Source: a virus
DNA length: 35,958 bases
IMG/VR virus record: IMGVR_UViG_3300032083_002617
Location: 1 to 35,958 of that record
Reading direction: 5' to 3' (one strand)
The translations under genes and the position numbers were made by a program. A model generated the notes under the pieces. The model did not search any database and was not told the DNA's origin. It saw only the letters and a list, made by a program, of their open reading frames with translations. This document shows, piece after piece, positions 6,401 to 15,607 of the stretch; position 1 is the first letter of the stretch; the number at the start of each line of letters is the position of its first letter.

Positions 6401-8290
6401 CAGCGGGCCGCCGACCCATTCCACTATCGCGGGATCATCGAAGCCCTTGCCTGCAATTGTATCATATTGGTCATGCGCGGAAAAAGCAGCACGACGCCCC
6501 TTGCCGCGACAGTCATAGAAGCCGAAATAGCTCCCCGACGTGACGCCCAGCGCATAAGCGTGCTGTGACGGCCAGACCGACTGGCCCCAATAGGCGTCCG
6601 CCTCATCATTGCCCAGATGCTCAAGCTCGACCTGGCGCCAGAGCAGATGGATATTATTTTTGTACCGAACACTGTCGAAGTGGCCGGGATAGCGCATGTT
6701 CTTGGCGCGAGCGGTCAGATTTTCGAGATACTGGCTGCCGTTGAAATCAAGGGTGCTTGTGGCCTGGATGATAGCCATGTCCGTGTTCGCGGGCAGCGAT
6801 CCGTCAATGATCGTGCACCCCATGCCCTTGCCGCGCAGGATGATATTCGCACCATCCTGGCCGGGCAGGACGCCGTCCGCGCCGGTCGTGATCTTGCCCA
6901 GGTTGCGCTCATAATAGGTCCGCGCCTCCAGATCGACCACGGCCATCGCGCCGGGGCTCGCCTTCGCCGACGCCGATACCAGCGCCTCGGCAATGCTGCC
7001 GAAATCCGAAGCCCGCAGCATTGCGCCGACCCGCTGCCCCGTCCCGGCAATGGTCGCCACCGCCTGATCGACCGCCGCTGCGCGCGCGACCTCATCGCCC
7101 AGCGTCGATGTGCTGGACACCGGCGGTCGCGCATCGCCGGCAGTGCGGTATATGTCCAGATGATAGCCGGTCAGCGCGATGCTTTCGGCCACGCTCGCCG
7201 GGGTCGTGTCGGTCAGCCGGATATAGGCGCGCAGATCGTCATAGTCCGACAGGTCGGCGGGCAGGGCGAAGGTAAAGGCCATCACCCGCCGCGTCGGCTG
7301 TCCGGTCGTGCGATCGATCGTCTGATAATTATCGACATTCGCCGTCGTGATGTCGTTGTCCAGGCTCAGGTTCGTCTTGCGCGCCAGCATGTTCAGGGTG
7401 TGCGCCCGGTCCCAACCGGCATGGGTCACAAACTCCAGCGTCAACCGAGGCTGCGATCGGGCCAGCGCCGCGCGCAGCGCGCCCGTCAGTTTCAGCGTCC
7501 ATTGCAGGATGCTGTCCTCGCCCGTTTGCCCGATCGCCAGCGACAGGCCCATTTCGCGACCATCTTCGGCGATGATGACCTGCGCGCCGCCCGCCATGGA
7601 CAGATTGGGCGCAACCGCGCGGAAAATATCGACGTTCGGCTCCAGTTCGCCCAGCCGGTTGTCCAGCACCGCGTCCGCGCCCGTCGCCGCCGTGCCATCT
7701 GGCGTGGCGATCACCTCATAGACGCCGCTTTCGACGCGAAACGACCGCACGGCGTCGGTCGGGCTGTTCGGCGCGATCTGGAGCGTGCCGCCCACCCAGG
7801 CCTCTTCGCCCGTCATGACATAGATATAGTCGCGGGTCAGCCGGGTGCCGGTCTGCTGCGCGGGCATCGCGACGCCCAGATTGCCGTCGAACGTGCCGTC
7901 CTGCCAATCGACCCGCACTGCATTGCCGCCAAATGGCGTCGTGGCCAGAAAGCCCTCCGTCGCCCACATCACATAGGGGATGCGGATGGTGCAGCCCTTC
8001 AGCCGCTGCGCCTGCGCGCGGGAAAAGGGAATGCGCGGCAGCGTGTAGGCGGCCGCGCCGCTCTGGCCGATCGGGATGCTATAGCCAACGACCCGGCCGC
8101 CCACGATAATCGGGACGGCGCCCCCATCGGTCCCATTGAGCGCGGAGGTGAGTGGCAGTTTTTCGCCCGAAGTGGTGGTGATGTTGGGGACAGCCTCGCC
8201 GACGGCGATGGCCTGATCGACCAGCGCCTGCTGCTCGGCGGTCAGCCCCGGCCCCGGAGGGCCAGCAAAATTGATGGGCATGGTGTTCAT
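3407..8290 (-). CDS. Tailspike with beta-helix-like region and C-terminal SGNH esterase domain
   Basis: A 1627-residue receptor-binding protein. The N-terminus has a collagen-like GPPGPG and likely attaches to the tail tip. Around residues 450-650 there is a pectate-lyase-like segment (GMGCTIIDG, repeated strand and Asn/Gly pattern), as in phage depolymerases. At about residue 1200 begins an SGNH/GDSL hydrolase domain related to sialate O-acetylesterases: block I GQSNS (nucleophile Ser about 1208), QGEAD at about 1378, and DTDTIHY with the catalytic Asp/His pair near 1463-1465. It may remove acetyl groups from a host surface polysaccharide during adsorption (inference). ATG 8290 overlaps the previous gene (ATGA) and has GAGGGG nine bases upstream. 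Confidence 0.85.
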   Translation of the reverse strand: MNTMPINFAGPPGPGLTAEQQALVDQAIAVGEAVPNITTTSGEKLPLTSALNGTDGGAVPIIVGGRVVGYSIPIGQSGAAAYTLPRIPFSRAQAQRLKGCTIRIPYVMWATEGFLATTPFGGNAVRVDWQDGTFDGNLGVAMPAQQTGTRLTRDYIYVMTGEEAWVGGTLQIAPNSPTDAVRSFRVESGVYEVIATPDGTAATGADAVLDNRLGELEPNVDIFRAVAPNLSMAGGAQVIIAEDGREMGLSLAIGQTGEDSILQWTLKLTGALRAALARSQPRLTLEFVTHAGWDRAHTLNMLARKTNLSLDNDITTANVDNYQTIDRTTGQPTRRVMAFTFALPADLSDYDDLRAYIRLTDTTPASVAESIALTGYHLDIYRTAGDARPPVSSTSTLGDEVARAAAVDQAVATIAGTGQRVGAMLRASDFGSIAEALVSASAKASPGAMAVVDLEARTYYERNLGKITTGADGVLPGQDGANIILRGKGMGCTIIDGSLPANTDMAIIQATSTLDFNGSQYLENLTARAKNMRYPGHFDSVRYKNNIHLLWRQVELEHLGNDEADAYWGQSVWPSQHAYALGVTSGSYFGFYDCRGKGRRAAFSAHDQYDTIAGKGFDDPAIVEWVGGPLTAVDAAGWSYRLESIGSMVMNRALLADAPLGGEISMAVQPWMPTALDQQPADHRCWELTGRNNSPAAFRIQDFGRALRIKSLTTGTGSRIRVSGSLVPVLFGKTGTDGVTYVDGDVGLAGSAHGLVDIQETVGVGPASDMFITSLKARIGNRTSDPLAMTVEVDALPPVNITLNADYSAMTNAQIRAVLSAPLAGIAEVSEYAIGERYRPAIVDEERNLQNTSGTMILMGMALAVDANGARTVRPMTSADPVSSFAGVAWQDIRPGAHGRVKSGGWLPTTDLLRSDGGSPALDSYFAIDPAKPGYVLSGKSSGILRVVRGSLGAGLWTVAVETDQAVAQKAVEGEALARTQSDTAGYATPRVMPAHMSGGMMVLAEDANGAFFYADPVTGKVSLHNLVLDGGEGLIANGSIPLVRAIAGQPLMSFDLFDRRVIAEYGEVLGRPGSVDFDFLRVTEWDEAGQPLAGYEPGQRVRLHPRVLDGLTIQGDANKVPQLWAVVDSPNGPTRMKRQITYSQHGVTGYQVIQRPDGTTPGLIRIGSNDGDPIRDRHKVRHAQWHVGEPATAAPTKIVYVVVIGQSNSVGAGNYGPNPTGVKGPQTIRTAMPIRSAAFTSRLLTWNGGTIPYQGNLDGDALVGGVESSTIPIDAGRITSFVPMAEGLGAGAHAEGGATRESFVTALATHLNGPNGYDGSVYVASASFGFGSRSFAQLIHDGTNRMQPWLNALASIDNAKAIATAKSLTLEVHVLIDQGEADWSNASYRSQVEAAWAIMKGDITSRTAQAAAPQLFYHQTIQARGNFQEPAYSGLAQVELARNNADIHILPPHYFTDFDTDTIHYKAPEETWRGALSGEAMADWLIRGETAALMMQSATWAGTKMTVTMNHPVTRDAETISLTSGNGGLSHSNGAGTTVTISAALIDQTNPNKIVATMSAAIPAGAVETARMAYGNQATANPPSQGFNGGQRTVFKRADWRRYSMIDGRPLDIFATIQTLAATEEV

Positions 8291-8649
8291 GCAGTTGGAC
8301 CCCTCAGGATGGTGAATTCCAGGTCGGCGACGAAGAAGCGGTCGGCGCCGGGCGGCGTGGCGAGCAGGTCGCCGACCAGCGTCAGGTCGCCGGTAGTGTC
8401 GGGCAGCGCGGCCAGGGTGGAGGCGAGGATGCGGCAGGTGATCTGGCGCGCCGGACCGCTAAAGATGCGAAAGCCCTGGTCGGCAGGCGCCGCCGCCATA
8501 TCGAGCGTGAAGGCCTCCGGGTCGGCGGCGTAGCGTTCGAACGTGGCCTTGAAGACCCATCCCGACAGGTCGACGGATGAATTGGCGTCACCCAGCGTCC
8601 ATGTGGCGTAATATCCGGTGCTTTCCTTGGCGGCGAAACGGGATGGCAT
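8287..8649 (-). CDS. Unknown tail-associated protein, 120 aa
   Basis: The product is beta-rich and starts MPSRFAAKESTGYYATWTLG, with a DLSGWVFKATFER strand pair and an LPDTTGDLTLVGDLLATPP middle. Small proteins of this sort often sit between the J-like protein and the fibre as baseplate or fibre-attachment parts. I do not recognise the family with certainty. ATG 8649 follows a good GGAAGG Shine-Dalgarno and the stop overlaps the tailspike start, so the two are translationally coupled. About 60 bases with no gene separate it from the J-like gene. Confidence 0.75.
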   Translation of the reverse strand: MPSRFAAKESTGYYATWTLGDANSSVDLSGWVFKATFERYAADPEAFTLDMAAAPADQGFRIFSGPARQITCRILASTLAALPDTTGDLTLVGDLLATPPGADRFFVADLEFTILRGPTA

Positions 8650-8711
8650 ACATCATCCTTCCTCACGCACTGCGGGGCAGGCGCGGATGTCTGTGGTCAT
8701 GTCGGTGGCGG

Positions 8712-10682
8712 TCAGGGGATGCCGGCGGAGTCCAGCCGGGCGATGATCGTCGTAATGTCGCCGGCGCCATAGGCGCCGCCCAATTGCGTTGCGTTGCCGG
8801 CCTCACCGGCCGTCACCGTGCCGGTGGTGACTGGACCCAGCACCAGCCGGTCGGAACGTTCGGCGTCGATCTGATAGGATACCGCGCCCCAATAGTCGGC
8901 ATTGGGATCAACCCCGGCAACGACATAGTCTGTCGCGCTGCCGCTGGTCGAACCCGCCGCGATCCATGCGCCGTCATCCTCCGCATCGGGCGCGGTCGAT
9001 GCCGCCGCATAATCGAAATAGATCCGCGTCACCGCGTCGATCCCGGCCGCGCCGGTAAAGCGCAACGTCGGCGCCCCGTCCGCCCCGCCAACCGACAGTG
9101 ACCAGTCCGCGCCGTCGGGCGCGTCGCTGAAATCCGGTTCCGGATTGGCGATCGCCACCGACCCGTCGTCCAGCTCGTCGGTCGCGGCGGTCCAGTCGAA
9201 CACCTCGACCGCCACTTCGCGCAGGCTGATCTGGTTTTGCCAGCTGACATCCTGGCCATCCGTCTCGATCCGGTAGAGCAGCGCCACCGGCTCACCCGTC
9301 GCGGGCTTCACCCCGAACCGCCTTGATGTCCAGCGCAGCCAGTCGCCATGCTCCGCGCCGACCAGCCGCGGCGGCAGCGTCAGGCTGCGCGTGCGCCACA
9401 GTCGGCCCATTCGCCGCTTCTGTTCGGCAACCCGCTGGGCCTGCGTTCCGGACGTGCAGAGCGTCAGCGCCGGCTGACCCACCTTCGGCTCGCCATCGGC
9501 CAATATGTCGGCGGTGTCGCGGCGAATAGGCGCGCTATGATCCTTCCAGGCCTGGGTCGGCTCGATATATTTGGCCGCGACGGTGTTGACCCATTCTTCA
9601 TCGGTCATGCTGCGAAAATCGCTTGTGCTGACGGTCGATCCTTCGACCAGGTCGTCATCGGTGATGTCCCACAGCACCGGCTGCGCCGTGCCGGGAACGA
9701 CCTCGATCGAACCTTCCCGCTCGACCACCCAGCCGCCGCAGGCCGATGCGATATCATCCTCGGTATCGATATACCGGTCATCCCCGCCAAAGACGCCGCC
9801 GATGCGATAGCGCGGCTCCGTCCCGCCGGCCTTCAGCGCCACCGGCTCGTCGCAGACATTGGCCGGGGCGAAGACATTGGCCGGCGGCGCCTCCACATCG
9901 GTCAAACCGCGCCCCAGCAACAGCATCGCCGGGTCATCGACACGGTCCCCGGCATAGATGCCGCGCACCCAGGTGTGGCGGAAATCGATCGGATTGGCCG
10001 ACCATTCGCGGGTCGTCGGGTCATCCCACCGATGCGGACCGGAACCGCCGACCGTGTCGTCAAGCCGCGCCGAATAGCAGAGCAGGCCCTTCATCAGCCA
10101 GCGGAACGACGCCTGCGGCGACCCGCTGGTCCAGACCGGCTTCTTCGCGTCGCTCTTGTCCGCCTTCCACGCGACATAGACCTTGCACACACCCCTGCCG
10201 CGATCATTCGCGGTCCACGTCGGCGCGCCATCGACTACGGGGCAGTTTGCCAGCACCCAGTCCGGCACTTCATCGTCCCAAGCGCCGGGGCACCAATGGA
10301 CGCGCAGCTGATCCTTGTATCCGGCAACAAAGCCGTTGCCGGTGAAGGGCACATATTTTTCGAACACGAAAAAGCCGGTCAGGCTGTCGCATTTATGGTC
10401 GGCCAACGCATAGATGCCGACCGTCCATTCCGTCCCGTATTTTCCGCCATAGTTGAACAGATCGACCAGGCTGCCGGCGGTCACGCCTTCGCCGGCCACA
10501 CCTTCGCGCGCGACCTCGCCGATCTGCATCGTATTCTTGTTGGCGGTGCGCGCCTTCATGCTGGGCACCAGCAGCACCGCGCCGATCGTCATCACACCCT
10601 GCGCGATCAGGGCGAGATTGCCGGTGGCGATACCCACGCCAATCATCACCGCGCCGGTGATCACGGTTACGACCTTGGCCAT
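8712..10682 (-). CDS. Tail tip attachment protein J-like (host specificity), 656 aa
   Basis: The N-terminus carries hydrophobic alanine/glycine-rich helices (residues 3-41), as is common in J-like proteins of alphaproteobacterial siphophages. A central region (IGEVAREGVAGEGVTAGSLVDLF, GTEWTVGIYALADHKCDSL, then GLTDVEAPPANVF and a DDRYIDTEDDIASACGGW stretch) fits the Phage-tail_3 hub domain. The C-terminal third contains a fibronectin-like beta domain. It should form the tip of the tail and carry the tailspike. The position after the DUF6950-like gene and before the fibre genes matches the order of lambda and gene-transfer-agent tails. Confidence 0.85.
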   Translation of the reverse strand: MAKVVTVITGAVMIGVGIATGNLALIAQGVMTIGAVLLVPSMKARTANKNTMQIGEVAREGVAGEGVTAGSLVDLFNYGGKYGTEWTVGIYALADHKCDSLTGFFVFEKYVPFTGNGFVAGYKDQLRVHWCPGAWDDEVPDWVLANCPVVDGAPTWTANDRGRGVCKVYVAWKADKSDAKKPVWTSGSPQASFRWLMKGLLCYSARLDDTVGGSGPHRWDDPTTREWSANPIDFRHTWVRGIYAGDRVDDPAMLLLGRGLTDVEAPPANVFAPANVCDEPVALKAGGTEPRYRIGGVFGGDDRYIDTEDDIASACGGWVVEREGSIEVVPGTAQPVLWDITDDDLVEGSTVSTSDFRSMTDEEWVNTVAAKYIEPTQAWKDHSAPIRRDTADILADGEPKVGQPALTLCTSGTQAQRVAEQKRRMGRLWRTRSLTLPPRLVGAEHGDWLRWTSRRFGVKPATGEPVALLYRIETDGQDVSWQNQISLREVAVEVFDWTAATDELDDGSVAIANPEPDFSDAPDGADWSLSVGGADGAPTLRFTGAAGIDAVTRIYFDYAAASTAPDAEDDGAWIAAGSTSGSATDYVVAGVDPNADYWGAVSYQIDAERSDRLVLGPVTTGTVTAGEAGNATQLGGAYGAGDITTIIARLDSAGIP

Positions 10683-10691
10683 ATCCCGCGC

Positions 10692-11087
10692 TCAGCCCGT
10701 GAAGGTCCATGCGGCGATCATGGCCGCGCGCGGACGTCGCAGGATGCCGTGCGTCCCCGGCCCGACCAGCGTGTCACCCTCGACCAGCATCAGCATCATC
10801 CCATGGCCTGGGCAGGCGACGCCCGCCGCATCCCCGCGCCGCGCGAGCGCCGGCGCGACCCGTGGCATATGTGCGTCGATCGCGGCCTCGAAGCCGCCCA
10901 GCCGGGCAATGACCCGCGCCGCGCCGCGCGCGGTCGTCCAGCTGCGCGCGCCGATCAGGTCCACCTGCGCCATCGCCCGCACCGCGCCGACATAGAAGCT
11001 CACACAGTCATTGGCGGCCGATCCCCAGGCAAAGGGCATGGTCCGCCGAGCATCCAGATAGCGCGCCAGGGCAGCGAAATCGCGCAT
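10692..11087 (-). CDS. DUF6950 / NlpC-P60-like tail protein, 131 aa
   Basis: Start is ATG 11087, which overlaps the TGA of the upstream gene (TGATG); the longer in-frame extension would read through that gene. The sequence PFAWGSAANDCVSFYVGAV has the tryptophan and N-D-C pattern of the cysteine nucleophile region of NlpC/P60-like proteins, and ARRGDAA follows further on, as in the DUF6950 family. In the equivalent slot other phages have the lambda K-like peptidase that opens murein as the tail enters. The reduced size leaves enzyme activity uncertain. Confidence 0.75.
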   Translation of the reverse strand: MRDFAALARYLDARRTMPFAWGSAANDCVSFYVGAVRAMAQVDLIGARSWTTARGAARVIARLGGFEAAIDAHMPRVAPALARRGDAAGVACPGHGMMLMLVEGDTLVGPGTHGILRRPRAAMIAAWTFTG

Positions 11088-11662
11088 CAGGCGCTCGCCG
11101 AACTGGGCTTGCCGCCCAGATAGACGATCTTCGTGCCCGCATAGCTGACATGCTTGAAAAAGCCGTCTGCGGGATCGACCGTGCGCTGGTCGGCATCGCT
11201 GCGCATTCGCCTTCCCCTGCGCCCCAGGCCACGCGCCGCCGTCTCTATCGACAGGCTGATGGTCGATGTGCCGCCGACGACATCGTCCGTCGTCGCCGCG
11301 TCGATCCGGCCGCGCTTGAACACACGGCAATCCAGCCGCACCTTGCCGCTGCCGTCATAGATCATGCGATAAAGCTTGGCGGGCGCGCCCTTCACCTCAT
11401 CGGCGTCGAACAGGATCGCGACCTCCGGGGCGACGCCCGACAGCGTCAGCGTCACCGCCTGCTCGCTGGCGCCGATGGAGCCGCCCGTCTTCACGCCGAT
11501 GCTCGAATCGTCCAGGCCCAGATAGACGTCGCCATCAATATCGGTCGGGCCGATCCCGCCCCAGACGAACACGGGCGGGTCGCAATAGATGGCGAGCGCG
11601 CCGGTGACGATCGCTTCGCCGCGTGCGAGCGCCGCCAGCGCCTCGGGGCCGTAATCCTTCAT
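11087..11662 (-). CDS. Tail hub-type protein (DUF2163-like position), 191 aa
   Basis: The start is ATG 11662, with GAGGGG seven bases upstream; an extension to 11737 is open but has no such signal. The product has a beta-rich core (FVWGGIGPTDIDGDVYLGL, SGVAPEVAILFDADEVKG) and the sequence RRMRSDADQRTVDPADGFF, typical of proteins in the gene 13 slot of gene-transfer-agent-like tails. It lies between the distal tail protein and the DUF6950-like gene. Exact family membership is from memory. The role as a tail hub part is inferred from gene order. Confidence 0.75.
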   Translation of the reverse strand: MKDYGPEALAALARGEAIVTGALAIYCDPPVFVWGGIGPTDIDGDVYLGLDDSSIGVKTGGSIGASEQAVTLTLSGVAPEVAILFDADEVKGAPAKLYRMIYDGSGKVRLDCRVFKRGRIDAATTDDVVGGTSTISLSIETAARGLGRRGRRMRSDADQRTVDPADGFFKHVSYAGTKIVYLGGKPSSASA

Positions 11663-11687
11663 GGCTGCCCCCTCATGGTCCGCTGCA

Positions 11688-12377
11688 TCATGGTAACGTG
11701 ACCTGCACGGCGCTGATGATGCCGCCGGACTCGACATGCGATATGATCCGGCGCCCCATGCGCGTGTCGTCCATCAACTTCATCAGGCACATCGCGCTGT
11801 CGAGATGGGCGATGGCATCGACAGGCACGACGTCATGCACCGACGGTTCGACCGATATGGTGATGCTGCCCGCGGCATCTGCCTGGCCACCCGCGACAAC
11901 CGACACCAGAAAGCGCCGGTCATGGTCGCCCGCGTCCGCATCGGCACTGTCCCATTTGAAACCGACATAGTCGCCATAGACCAGCCGCAGGCCCGACGGC
12001 ACATCCTCCAGCGTCAGCAGGGCATTGCCTTCATCATCGATCGACTGCGACCAGCTGCCCGCCGACCCGAAAAAAGGCTGCCCGCCCACGGTCAGCATAT
12101 TGCCGAAGCCGCCGCCATGCGCCGCCGGGAAGGGGCGGGACAGGTCATAGCCCAGAAACATGCGCATCGCGCCGCGCCGGCTGCGATAGAAGGCGTTCCA
12201 CCGATCTGCGGCCTCGAACGTCAGATTGGTGAGGTTCATCGTCAACCGCCAGCGCGGCCAACCCGCCTGCACCCCGCCGATCGCACCGCTCGTCTCGGGT
12301 GCGGTATAGTCCACGCGCTGGGGCTGGAACGTCAGTCCCTCCGCGCCGATGTCCGGCATTTCCGCTATCTTCACCAT
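11688..12377 (-). CDS. Distal tail-like protein, 229 aa
   Basis: This is the first gene after the tape measure, where lambda M or gene-transfer-agent gene 12 (DUF2460 slot) distal tail proteins lie. The sequence is beta-rich, with GGVQAGWPRWRLTMNL early on and WNAFYRSRRGAMRMFLGYDL, the kind of Arg/Phe-rich strand seen in tail tip ring proteins. Its start codon overlaps the end of the tape measure gene. I infer the role mainly from order and give it as likely, not certain. Confidence 0.7.
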   Translation of the reverse strand: MVKIAEMPDIGAEGLTFQPQRVDYTAPETSGAIGGVQAGWPRWRLTMNLTNLTFEAADRWNAFYRSRRGAMRMFLGYDLSRPFPAAHGGGFGNMLTVGGQPFFGSAGSWSQSIDDEGNALLTLEDVPSGLRLVYGDYVGFKWDSADADAGDHDRRFLVSVVAGGQADAAGSITISVEPSVHDVVPVDAIAHLDSAMCLMKLMDDTRMGRRIISHVESGGIISAVQVTLP

Positions 12378-15300
12378 CAGCGCTCTGCCTGGAGTGCACG
12401 GCCATAGGTTCGCTTGTTCGTGTCGAAGACCGACGCCGCGCCCTTGGCCGCGCCTTTTTCCTCGGCGTCGTCCGTCATGCTCTGGATTTTCATCCAGAAC
12501 TCTTCATTCGTCATGACGCCCTGCATATAGATATGGGTGTCGCCGCCGCGTGCATCGCCGCCATTGTCATTGGCGCGCCGCACATTGACCGTCTCGCCGG
12601 CCGTTCCCCAGAATTGCACCAGATTGGTGTCGATCCCCGGCTTGCCACCCACCTCAAATGCCCCGCCAGTCGAAAATCCCGGCAGGTTGCGCGGGATGGC
12701 GAGCGCAGACGCCATGCTGGCGACATTGGCGTTCGCCGTCGATATCGATCCGGCCAGCGGATTGCCCCCTCCGAAGATGGACCCGATGCCGCTGACGATG
12801 GAGCCCAGAACGCCGCCTCCACCCGTTGAGCCCCCTTGGCCCAGCGCCTGGCGAAACAGGTTGAACAGCATGTCCGACAGGCTGTTCAGCGCCTCTTCCA
12901 TCCCCTTGGCGACATAATCCTTCCACCAATTCTTGACGAAGCCGCCCAGATCCCCGTCCAACGCAGCGCGAAGGCCGCCCCGAAACGTGTCGCGCCATTG
13001 CCCTTGCTGCCGCGCCATTTCTTCTGCATCCAGCTCGCGCGATGCACGATCGCGGGCATCATCTTCGCTTACCTTGCCTTCGCCATCGCGATAATATTGC
13101 TCGGTTCGCCGCGACAGCTCCGCCGCGCGCGATGCCGCGCGTTGCTGCGCATCTGTGTCGCCGCGCAGGCGGGACAGTTCCGCCTCGCGGTCCAGAGCCT
13201 GCGCCCGCGCCATCTTCGCGGCTGCATCTGCGCGGGCGATGTCCACCTGCACCAGGTCTTCAGCCGCCCGCTTCTGCGCCTCTAGCAGAGCCAGGCCCTT
13301 ACCCTGCCAGAACGTCGTCCGCTCCTCCAGATAGGCCTTGTCCGCCGCGATCCGCACCATAGCCTCGTCGCCCCGGATTTCGGCCAGTTGCTGATCCAGA
13401 GCATTCTCGGCTCGCGCGACTTCGCGTGCATCATATTCAGCTTCGGCCGCCTTGACCTCGGCGATATCCTTTTCGGCGGCCAGACGGGCAGCGGATACAG
13501 CCAGCCCGACATCCTCATAATCGCGCTGACGCTGGAACAGGTCCATCTTGTCCTGGATGCGGCGAATTTCATCCTTGTCGTCACGCCCACGCGCGACCGC
13601 CATTTGTTGCTCCAGCCGCATCTGTTCGCGACGGTTGGCCAAGTCCTGCGCCGACAGGCCCGATGTCTTGGTCTTCTTGCCCGCATCCGCATCTTCGAAA
13701 TTCAGATCGGCCGTGCCGAATTCAGGCGTGTTGATGGAGCGGGTATATCCTTCCACCGTCTTTGCGACGGTTTCGAGCGCCTTGGCGCGCGAAAGCAGAT
13801 CCGCCTCCGCCTGGTTGGCCTCTTTGATCGCCGGAGCAACCTTGGGACTGATGACATCGCCACGCGCCGTCATCTTCACTTCTGATTTGGCCTTCGACAA
13901 ATTAGCCTTGGCGCGTTCCAGCGTCGCCCGGGCCGCGATGACTTCGGCCCTCGCCGTCGCCATCGCTTGCAACTCTGCGGCGCGGTCAGCCTTCATCTTG
14001 TCGATGAGCGCATTTCGCGCCGCGCCTGTTGCCGAGACCAGTTGCAATGTCGCAGCTTGCTGCTTTTCATAGGCTGCGGTGGCCCGCTCGGCTGCTTGGC
14101 GGGCAGCCGCATTCGCCTCCACCTTCCGATTGAGCCAAAGCACCAGCAGCGCGATGGCCGTCACTGCCAACCCGATCCATCCGGCCCAAGCCGTCATCGT
14201 CAATCCCACGGCGCGCAGCGCAACGCTGACGCCTGACAGTGCTATGGCGAGCCTGCCGAGCAAGGCGACAAGCGTGCCGATCGGATTGATCAGGCCTGCC
14301 AGAATAGTTCCAAACACGCCGAAGCCACCCCGCAGCAATATGAGCGGCACCACGACCTTGGCTATGCCCATCAAGGCAAGGACCATCGGTCCGGCGGCCG
14401 CCGCCACAGCCCATGTCGCCACCGCGATCTGACGCAACCACAGGGGCATCTCTGCCAGCCCACGCACCACTGACGTCAGCGCATCCTGCACGGCGGTGAA
14501 CGCGGCCAATATCCCAGTTTCGCCCAGCGCGATCTTCAACTGGTCAAATGCGTCGGACAGCCTGCCGGCCGACTCCTCGACCCCCTGAAGCTGGATCGCG
14601 AGCTTTTCACCCGCAACGGTCTCTCCGATCGTCTTTTGCAGATCTTCGAATGCCCGCCCGCCCAGTCGCATCAACCCGATCGCCGTTCGCATGGCGTCCG
14701 CCCCGAATATTTCGGTCAATACCTTGGTGCGCGACCGGTCGGACAGATTGCCCAGCTTTTCGCGAAGCATTTCTGAAATATCGGCCAGATCCTTCATCTT
14801 TCCGGTCGCATCATAAAAGTCGAGCCCCAGCCGCTTCATGATCTCGGCCGCCTCTTTCGACTTGGGCGTCAGGGTCGTGATGAAGGTCTTGAAGCTTGTC
14901 CCGGCATCCGAACCGCTGCCAAACAACGCCGCAGTGCCCGCCAGCGCCGTATTGAAATCCTCGAAACTCACCCCGGCGGCGCCGGCGCCCCCGCCGCCCT
15001 GCGCGATCGCATCCTTGAAATCATTGAAGCCCAGCTTTGACGCGTCGAGCGCGCCGGTAATCTGGTTGACCACAGGTTCTAGGTCGCCCGCCGATTTCCC
15101 GAACTGCGCCATCACATCGGTAACCACTGCGGCGGACTGCCCCAGATCGGCCGCATTGGCGGCGGCAAGACGTAGCGTCTGCGCCAGGCCACCGTCCAAT
15201 ATGTCGCGCGCTGACATTCCCGCCAGCGCCAGCGTTTCGATGCCGTCGGCCGCCTCTTTCGCGCTGCGGCCAACTTGCGGCCCCATTTTTTGCGCCGCCT

Positions 15301-15607
15301 CGCTCAACGCCTCCAGTTGCGCGGGGTCGATCCCGCGCAGTGCCGCATGGACGTTGTTCATCGACTTTTCGAACGCGCCCGCACCGCGCTTGGCGATGAC
15401 CGTCATGCCGGCGAACGGCACGCTGACCGCCGCGCTGAGGCCCAGCGCAACGTTGCGGATAGACCCCTCCAGTTCCTTGAACTGCGACATGACTTCCTTG
15501 GCGAAATCCGCGAGCGCTTCGCGCGCATCCTCGAACCCGTCAAACCAGCCGCGAACGTCGAGGCTTAGTTCACCGTGCATTCCGCCGATGGGAAGATCGT
15601 CGCTCAT
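12377..15607 (-). CDS. Tail tape measure protein, 1076 aa
   Basis: Residues of roughly 60-330 match the TP901-type tape measure core (FEKSMNNVHAAL, IETLALAGMSARDI, VVTDVMAQFGKSAGDL, EIFGADAMRTAIGLM). A cluster of hydrophobic helices follows at about 380-490 (ATWAVAAAAGPMVLAL, LVALLGRLAIAL), then long Ala/Glu/Arg-rich coiled coil to about 870, and a glycine-rich C-terminal region. The protein sets tail length; 1076 residues would suggest a tail near 160 nm if about 0.15 nm per residue applies. ATG 15607 has GAGGT nine bases upstream. Unlike most of the array it is not coupled to the upstream chaperone gene, because an accessory island (15608-16328) lies between. Confidence 0.93.
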   Translation of the reverse strand: MSDDLPIGGMHGELSLDVRGWFDGFEDAREALADFAKEVMSQFKELEGSIRNVALGLSAAVSVPFAGMTVIAKRGAGAFEKSMNNVHAALRGIDPAQLEALSEAAQKMGPQVGRSAKEAADGIETLALAGMSARDILDGGLAQTLRLAAANAADLGQSAAVVTDVMAQFGKSAGDLEPVVNQITGALDASKLGFNDFKDAIAQGGGGAGAAGVSFEDFNTALAGTAALFGSGSDAGTSFKTFITTLTPKSKEAAEIMKRLGLDFYDATGKMKDLADISEMLREKLGNLSDRSRTKVLTEIFGADAMRTAIGLMRLGGRAFEDLQKTIGETVAGEKLAIQLQGVEESAGRLSDAFDQLKIALGETGILAAFTAVQDALTSVVRGLAEMPLWLRQIAVATWAVAAAAGPMVLALMGIAKVVVPLILLRGGFGVFGTILAGLINPIGTLVALLGRLAIALSGVSVALRAVGLTMTAWAGWIGLAVTAIALLVLWLNRKVEANAAARQAAERATAAYEKQQAATLQLVSATGAARNALIDKMKADRAAELQAMATARAEVIAARATLERAKANLSKAKSEVKMTARGDVISPKVAPAIKEANQAEADLLSRAKALETVAKTVEGYTRSINTPEFGTADLNFEDADAGKKTKTSGLSAQDLANRREQMRLEQQMAVARGRDDKDEIRRIQDKMDLFQRQRDYEDVGLAVSAARLAAEKDIAEVKAAEAEYDAREVARAENALDQQLAEIRGDEAMVRIAADKAYLEERTTFWQGKGLALLEAQKRAAEDLVQVDIARADAAAKMARAQALDREAELSRLRGDTDAQQRAASRAAELSRRTEQYYRDGEGKVSEDDARDRASRELDAEEMARQQGQWRDTFRGGLRAALDGDLGGFVKNWWKDYVAKGMEEALNSLSDMLFNLFRQALGQGGSTGGGGVLGSIVSGIGSIFGGGNPLAGSISTANANVASMASALAIPRNLPGFSTGGAFEVGGKPGIDTNLVQFWGTAGETVNVRRANDNGGDARGGDTHIYMQGVMTNEEFWMKIQSMTDDAEEKGAAKGAASVFDTNKRTYGRALQAER

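Noticed and set aside
6617-8533. 638-codon open frame on the plus strand opposite the tailspike
   Set aside because: Antisense to a clear gene; arginine/alanine-rich product typical of GC-rich shadow frames.
9348-11123. 591-codon plus-strand open frame
   Set aside because: Antisense to the J-like and DUF6950-like genes, with the same shadow composition and no motifs.
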